Source of the DNA: an uncultured Eubacteriales bacterium
GTDB taxonomy: Bacteria > Bacillota > Clostridia > Oscillospirales > CAG-272
Assembly (NCBI GenBank): GCA_934481515.1
Contig: CAKSPO010000008.1
Coordinates: forward strand, 1 to 62,183
DNA: 62,183 nucleotides
Direction of reading: 5' to 3'
The notes under the pieces are model-generated. The model saw nothing but the letters and a program-made list of their open reading frames with translations. It made no database searches and was not told where the DNA came from. Positions 8,161 to 16,687 of the stretch are shown piece after piece. Every line of letters begins with the position of its first letter. Position 1 is the first letter of the stretch. The position numbers and the translations under genes are program-made.

Positions 8161-9186
8161 ATGATGAAGCATACGGACGCGGAGATTCAAAAACTGTTTG
8201 AGCAAAAAACGGTTTCCAATCTGGCAATAAAGGTAGGTATCGGAAACCGTATTGTATATGAAAAATATGTTTCCGATGGCGGAGTGGATGAAAACACACT
8301 GTTTGATATGGCATCCGTAACCAAGGTGATGGCGACGACACAGATTGCGTTATACGCTTTGGATCGGGGACAAATTTTTTTGGAGGATCCGGTTTCCAAA
8401 TATTTTTCCTGTAGCGGGGAGAAAAGGAACATCACGGTTTTTCATTTGCTGACACATACGCTCGGCATCGGCTATAAGCTTTTATGCAGTCCCGGTACAA
8501 CCTACGGCAATGTTGCCGAGAAAATTTTGTCCATTCCGCAGGATATTCCGGTTGGGAGCGATGTAAGGTACAGCTGTCCGGGATTTATTTTGCTCGGAAA
8601 AATTCTTGAAACGGTTTACGGAGCCGGGTTGAATGATCTGTTTCGTAAGCTGGTCGCTTTGCCGGTCGGTCTTGATGACACAACCTTTTTACCGGACAGA
8701 AAAAAGAAGATTGTAAATGCAAATACGGACGACGCTTTGCGCGGAGAAGTGAATGATTGCAATTGTCGTTTTCTTGGCGGAGTTGCCGGAAACGCGGGGA
8801 TATTCTCCAACATGAAGGACATGACGCGCTTTGTAAAGTATCTGCTCCGGCATGGTGCGGGGGTGATGTCCGAGAAAACTTTTGCGCTTGCGACGAAGAA
8901 CCTTACACCCGGTATGAGCGAATCCCGCGGTCTGGGCTTTCTGTATGTGGATAAGAAATATGATCAGACAGGAACCCTGTTTCCGGACGGCTCAATCGGT
9001 CACTGCGGACATACCGGTCAGTCCGTTTTTCTCAGTCCTTCCAGCGGATTGTACGTGATTGTGCTTTCCGATGCGACAAAATGTACGGTAGAGAAATACG
9101 GAAGCGAGGTTTATCATGAGGTAACCGACATGAGAAAGCGGTTGCATACGGCAATCAAAGCGGATCTGACCGGTATGCTTCGGTAA
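8161..9186 (+). CDS. Class C beta-lactamase-like serine hydrolase
   Basis: A 341-residue protein of the beta-lactamase/DD-peptidase/esterase superfamily. The nucleophile motif S-x-x-K is SVTK (Ser52, Lys55). The second motif, normally Tyr-Ser/Ala-Asn, reads Tyr137-Ser138-Cys139, so the usual Asn is replaced by Cys. The third motif is His284-Thr285-Gly286, as in many esterase- or DD-peptidase-like members. There is no signal peptide, so it is probably cytoplasmic and not a secreted beta-lactamase; peptide or ester hydrolysis is more likely than drug resistance. CGGAGG at 8147-8152 fixes the start. Confidence 0.85.
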   Translation: MMKHTDAEIQKLFEQKTVSNLAIKVGIGNRIVYEKYVSDGGVDENTLFDMASVTKVMATTQIALYALDRGQIFLEDPVSKYFSCSGEKRNITVFHLLTHTLGIGYKLLCSPGTTYGNVAEKILSIPQDIPVGSDVRYSCPGFILLGKILETVYGAGLNDLFRKLVALPVGLDDTTFLPDRKKKIVNANTDDALRGEVNDCNCRFLGGVAGNAGIFSNMKDMTRFVKYLLRHGAGVMSEKTFALATKNLTPGMSESRGLGFLYVDKKYDQTGTLFPDGSIGHCGHTGQSVFLSPSSGLYVIVLSDATKCTVEKYGSEVYHEVTDMRKRLHTAIKADLTGMLR

Positions 9187-9214
9187 AACCGGGTCTTCTT
9201 TTTGCAAAATCCGC

Positions 9215-9246
9215 TTGACAAATCCGCCGTAATCTGCTTTCATAAT
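9215..9246 (+). promoter_or_regulatory. Promoter-like sites of the pnuC-like gene
   Basis: TTGACA (9215-9220) and CATAAT (9241-9246) are present with a long 20-bp spacer. Transcription from here gives a leader of about 140 nt. Confidence 0.45.
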
Positions 9247-9249
9247 GGT

Positions 9250-9377
9250 GTTCCGTACGGAAACCCTGAACGGCTTACTCCGGCGGAATGAAAAGAATCA
9301 ATCAAAAACCGCCACCGGGCAGAAAGCGTTTGCTTACACGTCGTTAGGTCTTTGAAGACGTGGGCAGGCGCTTTTTT
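9250..9377 (+). promoter_or_regulatory. Attenuator-like leader of the pnuC-like gene
   Basis: Just before the Shine-Dalgarno lies a long hairpin: GCGTTTGC (9326-9333) pairs with GCAGGCGC (9364-9371), and CACGTC (9337-9342) with GACGTG (9357-9362), followed by six T residues (9372-9377). The 5' part holds a palindrome TTCCGTACGGAA (9250-9261) and GC-rich pieces that could form an alternative fold. An intrinsic terminator between promoter and start suggests control by premature termination. PnuC-family genes are often under riboswitches, but I do not recognise a known aptamer here. Confidence 0.5.
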
Positions 9378-9393
9378 GAGTTTGGAGGGGAAA

Positions 9394-10155
9394 ATGAAAC
9401 AGCAAAAACAGAAAGAACGGTATTTTTCGGCAGGAGAGCTGGCGTTGTGGGGAGGGTCTCTGGCGGTTGCATTCCTCTCGTCGCTGTTTTCCGGCAACGC
9501 TTTTTGGTTGCCGGAAAACCTGCTGACGCTGACCGATTCCCTGATCGGCGTCACTGCACTGATTTTCAATGCCAAGGGGAACCCGTTCGGGCAGGTACTG
9601 ATGATTGCATTCAGCATTCTGTACGGAATCATTTCCTATTCCTTTTCCTATTATGGGGAAATGCTGACCTACCTCGGTATGAGTATGCCGATGGCGGTGT
9701 GCTGCCTGATCTCGTGGCTGCGGAACCCATACCACGGAAACAAATCCGAGGTCAGGGTCAACCGCATCCGCAAAAGGGAGCATGTTCTGATGTGGGGGCT
9801 GGCGATTGCCGTCACCGTCGGATTTTATTTTGTTCTGCGGTATTTCAACACGGCAAATCTTTTGCCGAGCACGCTGTCCGTGACCACCAGCTTTGCGGCG
9901 GTCTATCTGACCTTCCGCCGAAGCCCGTATTATGCGATCGGCTATGCGGCAAACGATCTCGTGCTGATCCTTTTGTGGCTGTTGGCAGCAGCGGACGATC
10001 CGTCCTACCTTTCCGTAGCGGCGTGCTTCTTTGCTTTTCTGGTCAATGACATTTACGGCTTTGTCAGCTGGAGACGGATGGAAAGAAGACAGAATGCTGC
10101 TTTCCGGCAAAAGGAGACCGCAGAAGCGGACTGCATAAATCCGCCAAACGGATGA
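9394..10155 (+). CDS. pnuC: PnuC-family vitamin precursor transporter
   Basis: A 253-residue membrane protein of the PnuC family, which imports nicotinamide riboside or, in variants, thiamine or riboflavin. Seven or so hydrophobic segments are visible, with the family features LTLTDSLIGVTALIFNAKGN near the N-terminus and NDIYGFVSWRRM at the C-terminus. Substrate cannot be decided from sequence by eye; no NAD, thiamine or riboflavin gene is adjacent. GGAGGGG at 9384-9390 fixes the ATG at 9394. The upstream terminator-like leader suggests control by the vitamin or its cofactor. Confidence 0.85.
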   Translation: MKQQKQKERYFSAGELALWGGSLAVAFLSSLFSGNAFWLPENLLTLTDSLIGVTALIFNAKGNPFGQVLMIAFSILYGIISYSFSYYGEMLTYLGMSMPMAVCCLISWLRNPYHGNKSEVRVNRIRKREHVLMWGLAIAVTVGFYFVLRYFNTANLLPSTLSVTTSFAAVYLTFRRSPYYAIGYAANDLVLILLWLLAAADDPSYLSVAACFFAFLVNDIYGFVSWRRMERRQNAAFRQKETAEADCINPPNG

Positions 10156-10225
10156 ATATATACATTTTTATAAAAATGTTTACATTATAATAAAAATATT
10201 GGTTGATATTTTGGCGCCTGAAGCA

Positions 10226-10254
10226 TTGACAAAAGCGAAATTATGTGATATTAT
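10226..10254 (+). promoter_or_regulatory. Likely promoter of the 19-kb surface protease/peptide import operon
   Basis: TTGACA (10226-10231) and TATTAT (10249-10254) are 17 bp apart. The first start codon is at 10575, giving a leader of about 310 nt. A second TATAAT at 10506-10511 has only a poor -35. The 10156-10574 gap also holds small GC hairpins (for example AGCCG/CGGCT near 10290-10308) but no gene. Confidence 0.6.
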
Positions 10255-10574
10255 ACATTATTATAGCACTTTTATCCGAGCCTTTCCGAAGCCGTTTTGA
10301 ACCGGCTTTTTCTGCAAGAAGAAAAAAGCAACCTGCAAAAAGAAGCCGGAATTTGTCGGAAGAAAGGAAAGGAAGCGTTTTGCTTGCGGTGTTTGCGGGA
10401 ATGATGTTCCGGATTTTTCTCCGGTTCTTGCAATTGCCGGGAAAGAAAAATGCAAAAAAACAAAATGTTCATAATTATGCGCTTTATTTTCGCATGAAAA
10501 TGAAGTATAATCATTGGCGTTATAAAATTCAGGTGGAAAACAGAGCCCGCCGCGGAGCGGGTACAGGAGTTCAG

Positions 10575-11717
10575 ATGAAGTTATACGGAAAGAAAACAGG
10601 GTTGCTTGCAATATTGGTTCTGAGCCTTTTGCTCCTTCTCTCGGCATGCTCCTCCAACCGGGAGCAGGAAAAGCTGGATCGGCTGGAGCAGGATGGATAT
10701 GTCTGCAAGGTCACCATTGATTTCTGCGGCGGTACCGCCGGCGGAAAAGAGAAGCAGCTGTACTATACAAAGCTGAATTCTCTCATGTTCACCCCCGGGG
10801 CAAGCAACACCAACACCGAAAGCCCCGTCCGCAGCGGCTATCATGTAAAGGAATATTACGTCAGGGAAAAGGCGACGGACGGAAGCGAGACCGAACGGGT
10901 TTGGAATTTTGATAAAGACCGGATCACGGAGGATCTGACGCTTTACTGCCGGTGGGCAAAGAACTACAGCGTGCGGATTCGTTACGGCGAGGATTTTGCC
11001 AAGACATCGGAGGTGTCCGTCTCGGACGAGGATCCTTCGGTTTCCAGATTCACCGCTCCCAAGTGGGAGGGACATACGCTGATCGGATATTATTATGATG
11101 AAGCGTACACCCAGCCGGTGACCTTCCCGTACATCCACGCGCACGATGACGCGAACCCGGACGAAACCGTGTATGCAAAATTCATCGAGGGCAATTACCG
11201 CGTCATTTCCAAGCCGTCGGATCTGAAGAGCGTGAGCGCCGGCGCGAACTATTATCTTCTGAACGACATTGACATGAGCGAAGCGGGAAAAATCAGCTTC
11301 CCCGACACTTATTCCGGACAGTTCCTCGGAAACGGGCATAAGATTCTGAATCTGACCGTGGAAAAGAACCAGAGCAAGACCGGAACGATCTACGGACTGT
11401 TCAACCGGTTGGCGAGCGGAGCGGTGCTCCGGGATGTGACCTTTGAAAACCTTCAGGTGAAGGTAAACCTGAACAACCTGCAAAACCAGATGCTTTTGCA
11501 GATGGGAGCGCTTGCGGGGCTTTGCGACGACGGCGCGACCGTTGAGAACGTAACGCTCAGCGGCACATTTACTTACGACTGCAACAACCGTCAGGATCTG
11601 GTGGGCAAGATTGAATCCGCGAACAATGCTTTCGGAGATGCCCCCGCCGCGGCAAGCGAGGCAGTGACCTCCACCGTAACGGTTACGGCGGTCAACGAAT
11701 ACAAAGAGGACAATTGA
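10575..11717 (+). CDS. InlB-repeat surface lipoprotein
   Basis: A 380-residue lipoprotein. The signal peptide ends in the lipobox LSAC with Cys25. Residues about 40-200 hold two Listeria-Bacteroides (InlB B-type) repeat-like units, recognisable by GYHVKEYYV and LYCRW endings and by HTLIGYYYDEAYTQPVTF. A following segment (YYLLNDIDMSEAGKISFPDTYSGQFLGNGHKILNL) is GLUG-like, as in secreted bacterial adhesins. It is the first gene of the operon that encodes the oligopeptide importer and the surface protease, 47 bp ahead of the binding protein. CAGGAG at 10564-10569 sets the start; the open frame upstream is not translated. Probably a surface binding protein; ligand unknown. Confidence 0.8.
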   Translation: MKLYGKKTGLLAILVLSLLLLLSACSSNREQEKLDRLEQDGYVCKVTIDFCGGTAGGKEKQLYYTKLNSLMFTPGASNTNTESPVRSGYHVKEYYVREKATDGSETERVWNFDKDRITEDLTLYCRWAKNYSVRIRYGEDFAKTSEVSVSDEDPSVSRFTAPKWEGHTLIGYYYDEAYTQPVTFPYIHAHDDANPDETVYAKFIEGNYRVISKPSDLKSVSAGANYYLLNDIDMSEAGKISFPDTYSGQFLGNGHKILNLTVEKNQSKTGTIYGLFNRLASGAVLRDVTFENLQVKVNLNNLQNQMLLQMGALAGLCDDGATVENVTLSGTFTYDCNNRQDLVGKIESANNAFGDAPAAASEAVTSTVTVTAVNEYKEDN

Positions 11718-11764
11718 CCGGACAGATATATCAGCGAAACCAAGAGAAGAAAGGAAGAACCACA

Positions 11765-14359
11765 ATGAAGAAAAAGAAGTTTTTGAAGATCCTCTCCATG
11801 CTGCTCGTGATTTGCACGATTCTGCCGCTGGCAGTGGCGTGCAATGGTTGCGGCGGCGACGGCGGCGACGAGAGCGGCACCGGAAACGGCGGCGGCAACA
11901 AGCCCACCGGTATCTCCAATGAGAATACGCCCTTTGCAATTGCAAGCGAGGCGCTGGACGGCGTATTCAATCCCTTCTACTACACCAGCGGTGCAGACGG
12001 AAGCGTCATCGGTCTGACACAGATCGGCATGCTGACCACCGACAAGGACGGCAACATCACCTGCGGTAAAAACACCGACAGCGTGGCGCTCAACTATTCC
12101 TACATCACTACGGGAACATCTGCAGACTATGAGAGCAGCGGCAACTATGACAACTACTACACCGAGTATTATTTTGCCATCAAGAACGGCATCAAATTCT
12201 CCAACGGAGCAACGCTGAGCATCAAGGACGTTCTGTTCAACCTGTATGTTCTTCTTGACCCGATTTACACCGGTTCTTCCACGCTGTATTCCACCAACAT
12301 CCGCGGACTCGGCGCATATCGCGCACAGACGGCAGACGAGAACCAGCAGAAGGAAATGGACAGCTACTTCCTCAAACTGGCGGCGGACCGTATCAATGCC
12401 GTTGTGGCATGGTGCGACGATGAGAAGGCAGAGAAGTCCGAACTGACCGCGGAAGCAAAGGAAGTCATCGCAAAGGCAGAGGAGCTGTTCCGGGGCGAGC
12501 TTCAGAGCGACTGGGCAAGCGCAGACTCCACCATTGATTCCTATGCAAAATACGGCTTTACCGAAACATGGCAGGTTTTCCTCTACATGGAGGGCTTGAT
12601 CACGGTCAAGAGCGAGAAGGATCGCGAGACCGGCAAGATTACCTACGAGGTTGACATGAACGGCTACGACAAGGTTCCGGATCATTCCAAGGAAGCCATG
12701 GTCAAAACCGTTTATGATGCCAACCTGAATGTTTCCTCTCTGGCTGCATACAAGACCAAGCTCAAGGCAGTCGTTGCCGGCGGCTGGACCACTGCATCCA
12801 ACGTGAAAGAGTACTTCAAGGGTGTGGAGATTTCCAAATACTTCTCCGATCCTTCCAAGAAGCAGATCAAGAGCATTTCCGGCATCACCACCTATAAGGC
12901 AGATTCCATTCCCGGTGCAGACGGCAGCAACATTGCCCTCGGTGAGGAGTGCGACATCCTGAAGATCGTCGTCAACGGCGTTGACCCCAAGGCAATTTAC
13001 AACTTCTCCTTCACGGTGGCTCCGATGAGCTACTACTCCACGGAGGAGGAAACCAAGAAGTTCTCCGTCGAGGACGGCAACTTCGGTGTTGCTTTCTCCA
13101 ATCAGGCGTTCTTCGATCAGCTGCAGGTCAAGCAGGTTCCTGTCGGAGCAGGTCCCTACAAGGCTTCCAACGCGGAGACCTCCTGCGAAGCGGAATCCGC
13201 CATTCCTTCCAAGAACGACTTCTTCTCCAACAATATCGTTTACTACGAGAGAAACAATAACTTCTACACGGTGTTCGGCAACGATACCTCCAAGAATGCA
13301 AAAATCAGAAAGGTTCGTTACAAGGTCATTTCCACCGACCAGATGTTCAATGCCGTAACCGGTTCCAACCCGGAGGTTTACTACTCCGAGCCGCAGGCAA
13401 CCAACACCAACATCAATAAGCTCAAGGATGCCGCCAACACCAAGTACGCGCTGGCGAACAACATGGGTTATGGTTACATCGGTATCAACGCAAGCAAGGT
13501 CAAGGATATCAACATCCGTCGCGCCATCATGTATTGCATGGATGTCGGACTGTGTCTGGACTACTACGGCGGAAGCACCTTCGCAAGCATTCTGAACCGT
13601 TCTATGTCCAAGAACTCCTGGGCATATCCGGAAGGATGCCAGCCTTACTACGGCGAATATTCCTACGACGACTGCGAGTATGACGATAAAGGAAACCTCA
13701 TCAAGGTCGGCAAGTTCAACGACGAGCTGGCAAAAAGATCTGCAAGAGCGGCAGCTGCTGACGCAGGCTATAATACGCTGGATCCCAAGACCGGAAAGCT
13801 GAAGAACGCGAACGGCGAAACCCTGACCTTCACCTTCACCATTGCAGGTGACTCCAACGACCACCCGGCATATGCAACCATGCAGAAGGCGGCAAATCTG
13901 CTCAACGACATCGGCTTTGACGTAACGGTAACCAAGGATGCAAGCGCACTTTCCAAGCTGGCTGCCGGCGGTCTGACCGTTTGGGCGGCAGCATGGTCGT
14001 CCACCATTGACCCGGATATGTATCAGGTTTACCACAAGGATTCCAGTGCGACCTCCATCAAGAACTGGGGCTTCCCCTACATCATGGAGGAGGGAACCTC
14101 CGAGGAGCAGGAAATGCTGGATGCGCTGGCACTGCTGATTGAGGATGCCCGCGCCACCATGGATCAGGCAGAGCGCAAGAAGGAATACGCGGAGGCGTTG
14201 GATCTTGTTATGCAGCTTGCCGTGGAGCTGGCAACCTATCAGAGAAAGAACCTCTTTATCTGGAACTCGGCGGTGATTGATTCGAGCACGCTGTGCGAGG
14301 CGACAGCATACCAGTCTCCGCTTTCAAAAATCTGGGAGGTCAGTCTGGCAGAGTCCTGA
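11765..14359 (+). CDS. Oligopeptide ABC transporter substrate-binding lipoprotein (family 5)
   Basis: An 864-residue extracellular binding protein of the peptide/nickel (SBP family 5) class. The signal peptide ends at AVAC with Cys26, followed by a Gly/Asp/Asn linker. Family landmarks include FAIKNGIKFSNGATLSIKDV near residue 140, the DVLFNLYVLLDP segment and IRRAIMYCMDV near 585. At 864 residues it is well over the usual 500-600, with extra sequence mainly between residues 200 and 420. It delivers peptides to the permeases encoded downstream. The hairpin at 14377-14405 between this gene and the first permease fits the usual higher expression of the binding protein. Confidence 0.9.
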   Translation: MKKKKFLKILSMLLVICTILPLAVACNGCGGDGGDESGTGNGGGNKPTGISNENTPFAIASEALDGVFNPFYYTSGADGSVIGLTQIGMLTTDKDGNITCGKNTDSVALNYSYITTGTSADYESSGNYDNYYTEYYFAIKNGIKFSNGATLSIKDVLFNLYVLLDPIYTGSSTLYSTNIRGLGAYRAQTADENQQKEMDSYFLKLAADRINAVVAWCDDEKAEKSELTAEAKEVIAKAEELFRGELQSDWASADSTIDSYAKYGFTETWQVFLYMEGLITVKSEKDRETGKITYEVDMNGYDKVPDHSKEAMVKTVYDANLNVSSLAAYKTKLKAVVAGGWTTASNVKEYFKGVEISKYFSDPSKKQIKSISGITTYKADSIPGADGSNIALGEECDILKIVVNGVDPKAIYNFSFTVAPMSYYSTEEETKKFSVEDGNFGVAFSNQAFFDQLQVKQVPVGAGPYKASNAETSCEAESAIPSKNDFFSNNIVYYERNNNFYTVFGNDTSKNAKIRKVRYKVISTDQMFNAVTGSNPEVYYSEPQATNTNINKLKDAANTKYALANNMGYGYIGINASKVKDINIRRAIMYCMDVGLCLDYYGGSTFASILNRSMSKNSWAYPEGCQPYYGEYSYDDCEYDDKGNLIKVGKFNDELAKRSARAAAADAGYNTLDPKTGKLKNANGETLTFTFTIAGDSNDHPAYATMQKAANLLNDIGFDVTVTKDASALSKLAAGGLTVWAAAWSSTIDPDMYQVYHKDSSATSIKNWGFPYIMEEGTSEEQEMLDALALLIEDARATMDQAERKKEYAEALDLVMQLAVELATYQRKNLFIWNSAVIDSSTLCEATAYQSPLSKIWEVSLAES

Positions 14360-14376
14360 CGGATACTCAGGCGAAA

Positions 14377-14405
14377 GGAGAGCGCCGCCCGGAGCGGCGG
14401 TCTCC
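14377..14405 (+). terminator. Intercistronic hairpin after the binding protein gene
   Basis: GGAGA and CGCCGC pair with GCGGCG and TCTCC around a 5-nt loop, followed by a broken T run. It may act as a partial terminator or an mRNA-stabilising end that sets the ratio between binding protein and permeases. Confidence 0.5.
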
Positions 14406-14540
14406 CTTTGCTTTTCCTTGGCGGGAGACCAGTGGAAACCGTGTCCCCGTTGGTTCGTTTTGCAATAAAAATCCCTCTTGACGGGGGATGCGGTTCCAAA
14501 AACAAAAAAGCCGCCGTGAAGTGCGGTGTGGGAGAGTAAA

Positions 14541-15533
14541 ATGGCACAATATATCATCAAACGGCTGCTGCTTGCAGTGCTGATCCTGTTCTTCGTGTCA
14601 CTGATCATCTACGGGCTTGTTCGAATGCTGCCCAACGATTATGTGGATCAGAAGTTTCAGTCCCAGCTGGAGCAGGGGACGGTAACACAGGAATACATCG
14701 ATAATATGAAAGCACTGTACGGCCTTGACGATAATTCCTTCGCGGGAATCATCAAGGGCTACTTCAAGTGGCTTTCCAAGGCACTGCGAGGAGATCTCGG
14801 AATTTCCTTCAAATTCAACGAGCCGGTGGCAGATGTCATTTCTACCTACATGTGGATTTCCTTCATCATTTCGCTGGTTGCGCTGGTGCTGGAATTCATC
14901 ATTGCCATTCCGCTGGGGGTCATTTCCGCAACACACCAGTACGGCGTTTCGGACTATGTGGTCACGGTTTTTGCTATGGTCGGTATCTCGTTGCCTTCCT
15001 TCTTCCTCGGCTCTCTTCTCATCAAGGTGTTTTCCGTAGATCTCGGATGGCTGCCGATGCAGGGCCTGACTGATGCGACGAAGGACTATGTCGGCTTCCG
15101 TGCGGTGCTGGATATGGCGCGCCACTGCGTGCTTCCGATGATTACGCTGGTGGTGCTTTCCGTGGGAGGCATGATGCGTTATACCAGAACCAACACGCTG
15201 GAAGTGCTTAATTCGGATTACATCCGCACCGCGCGTGCAAAAGGTCTTTCGGAACACACGGTTATCTACAAGCACGTGTTCCGCAATACCATGATCCCGC
15301 TCGTCACCACTATGGCGGGAATCCTGCCGAGCCTGTTCTCCGGTGCAATGATCACAGAGGAAATTTTCTCCCTGCAGGGGATCGGACAAAAGGCATATCA
15401 GGCACTGATGGCGGGCGACATTCCGTTCATCATGGGCTATAATATGTTCCTTGCCATTCTGACGGTCATCGGAACGTTCTTCACCGATATTGCTTATATG
15501 CTGGTTGACCCGCGCGTCAAGCTGAACAAATAA
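14541..15533 (+). CDS. Oligopeptide ABC transporter permease, DppB/OppB type
   Basis: A 330-residue inner-membrane permease with six transmembrane helices. The N-terminal helix followed by VRMLPNDYVDQKF is typical of OppB-type proteins, and the EAA loop (NSDYIRTARAKGLSEHTVIYKHVFRNT, shown here only by its key features: Tyr-Ile-Arg-Thr-Ala-Arg-Ala-Lys-Gly) contacts the ATPases. GGGAGAG at 14530-14536 fixes the start. It pairs with the permease encoded 21 bp downstream. Confidence 0.92.
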   Translation: MAQYIIKRLLLAVLILFFVSLIIYGLVRMLPNDYVDQKFQSQLEQGTVTQEYIDNMKALYGLDDNSFAGIIKGYFKWLSKALRGDLGISFKFNEPVADVISTYMWISFIISLVALVLEFIIAIPLGVISATHQYGVSDYVVTVFAMVGISLPSFFLGSLLIKVFSVDLGWLPMQGLTDATKDYVGFRAVLDMARHCVLPMITLVVLSVGGMMRYTRTNTLEVLNSDYIRTARAKGLSEHTVIYKHVFRNTMIPLVTTMAGILPSLFSGAMITEEIFSLQGIGQKAYQALMAGDIPFIMGYNMFLAILTVIGTFFTDIAYMLVDPRVKLNK

Positions 15534-15554
15534 CGAAAGGAAGGATTTGATTTC

Positions 15555-16673
15555 ATGAACGATAATTTCGCGGATGGAATGAACCGGATTGAAGACATCG
15601 AAGAAGAAATCCTTCCTCCGGTAGAGGAGAGCGAAAGCGAACGGGAAAGCTTTTCCGACAGCGTCAAGATCGTTTCTCCGATGCGATTGGTGCTGCGGCG
15701 CTTCTTCCGGTCCAAATTGAGCATGGTTGGACTTTGCACCATGATCGCGCTGTTGCTTTTCTGCTTTCTCGGACCGATTTTTGTCGGATGGGGAGAAGAT
15801 GAGGTAGATAACAATACCGGAAATTTCATCATCACGCCGATGGAAAGAACCTTTACCGGTGCCGACGGCGAAACGTACACGGTTTATTATGTGGATCAGT
15901 ACCAGCAGCAACAGAACATTTACGCTCCCTGCTTCTCCTCCTCCACCGATGAGAACGGAAACGTTCGGTACCATATTCTCGGCACCGACAACAAGGGTAT
16001 GGACGTGCTGACCCGGCTGATGTGCGGCGGAAGAGTTTCGCTCTCCCTGTCGCTTTTGGTGGTCGTCGTCAATACCCTGCTCGGCGTTCTGCTGGGCGGC
16101 GTTGCCGGATTCTTCGGCAAATGGGTGGACATGCTGATCATGCGGGTGGTGGATATCATCAACTGCATTCCGACGCTTCCGATCCTGCTCATCATCGGCG
16201 CAATTCTGGATGCCTACAGTAAGGTTATTCCCAAGGAGTACCGGATTTACATTCTGATGGCGGCACTGACCCTCATCAGCTGGACGGGCGTTGCAAGACT
16301 GGTGCGCGGACAGATTCTGTATCTGCGCGAGCAGGAATATATGACCGCGGCGGAGTCGCTCGGACTTCCCACCGGACATAAGATTTTCAAGCATCTGGTA
16401 CCCAATGTCATGCCGCAGCTGATCGTTTCCATGACGCTGTCGCTTGGAAGCATGATTCTTTATGAGGCAACCCTCGGGTATCTGGATCTGGGTGTTCCGT
16501 ACCCGAAAGCATCGTGGGGAAACATGATCTTCCTTGCCAAAAACACGGATATTCTGAGCTTTTACCCCAACATCTGGGTTCCCAGCGGCGTCTGCATCGT
16601 GCTTGCGATTCTGGCATTCAACTTCATCGGCGACGGTCTGCGCGATGCGCTTGACCCGAAGATGAAACGGTAA
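15555..16673 (+). CDS. Oligopeptide ABC transporter permease, DppC/OppC type
   Basis: A 372-residue permease. The first 50 residues form an acidic cytoplasmic extension. The DppC-type start (MRLVLRRFFRSKLSMVGL) follows, then a roughly 100-residue extracellular loop after the first helix, the motif LGTDNKGMDVLTRLMCGGRVS, and the EAA loop REQEYMTAAESLGLPTGHKI. It forms a heterodimer with the OppB-type permease. Spacing to the ATPase gene is 14 bp. The long loop after helix 1 is larger than in typical DppC and may be matched to the enlarged binding protein; this last point is inference. Confidence 0.92.
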   Translation: MNDNFADGMNRIEDIEEEILPPVEESESERESFSDSVKIVSPMRLVLRRFFRSKLSMVGLCTMIALLLFCFLGPIFVGWGEDEVDNNTGNFIITPMERTFTGADGETYTVYYVDQYQQQQNIYAPCFSSSTDENGNVRYHILGTDNKGMDVLTRLMCGGRVSLSLSLLVVVVNTLLGVLLGGVAGFFGKWVDMLIMRVVDIINCIPTLPILLIIGAILDAYSKVIPKEYRIYILMAALTLISWTGVARLVRGQILYLREQEYMTAAESLGLPTGHKIFKHLVPNVMPQLIVSMTLSLGSMILYEATLGYLDLGVPYPKASWGNMIFLAKNTDILSFYPNIWVPSGVCIVLAILAFNFIGDGLRDALDPKMKR

Positions 16674-16687
16674 GGAGGAACAGAAAA

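Noticed and set aside
9250..9325. TPP, FMN, preQ1 or cobalamin riboswitch upstream of pnuC
   Set aside because: None of the conserved cores of these classes can be seen, so only an unnamed leader is reported.
10245..10574. Upstream in-frame extension of the InlB-repeat lipoprotein
   Set aside because: The signal peptide and lipobox begin at 10575 behind CAGGAG, and the extension overlaps the promoter.
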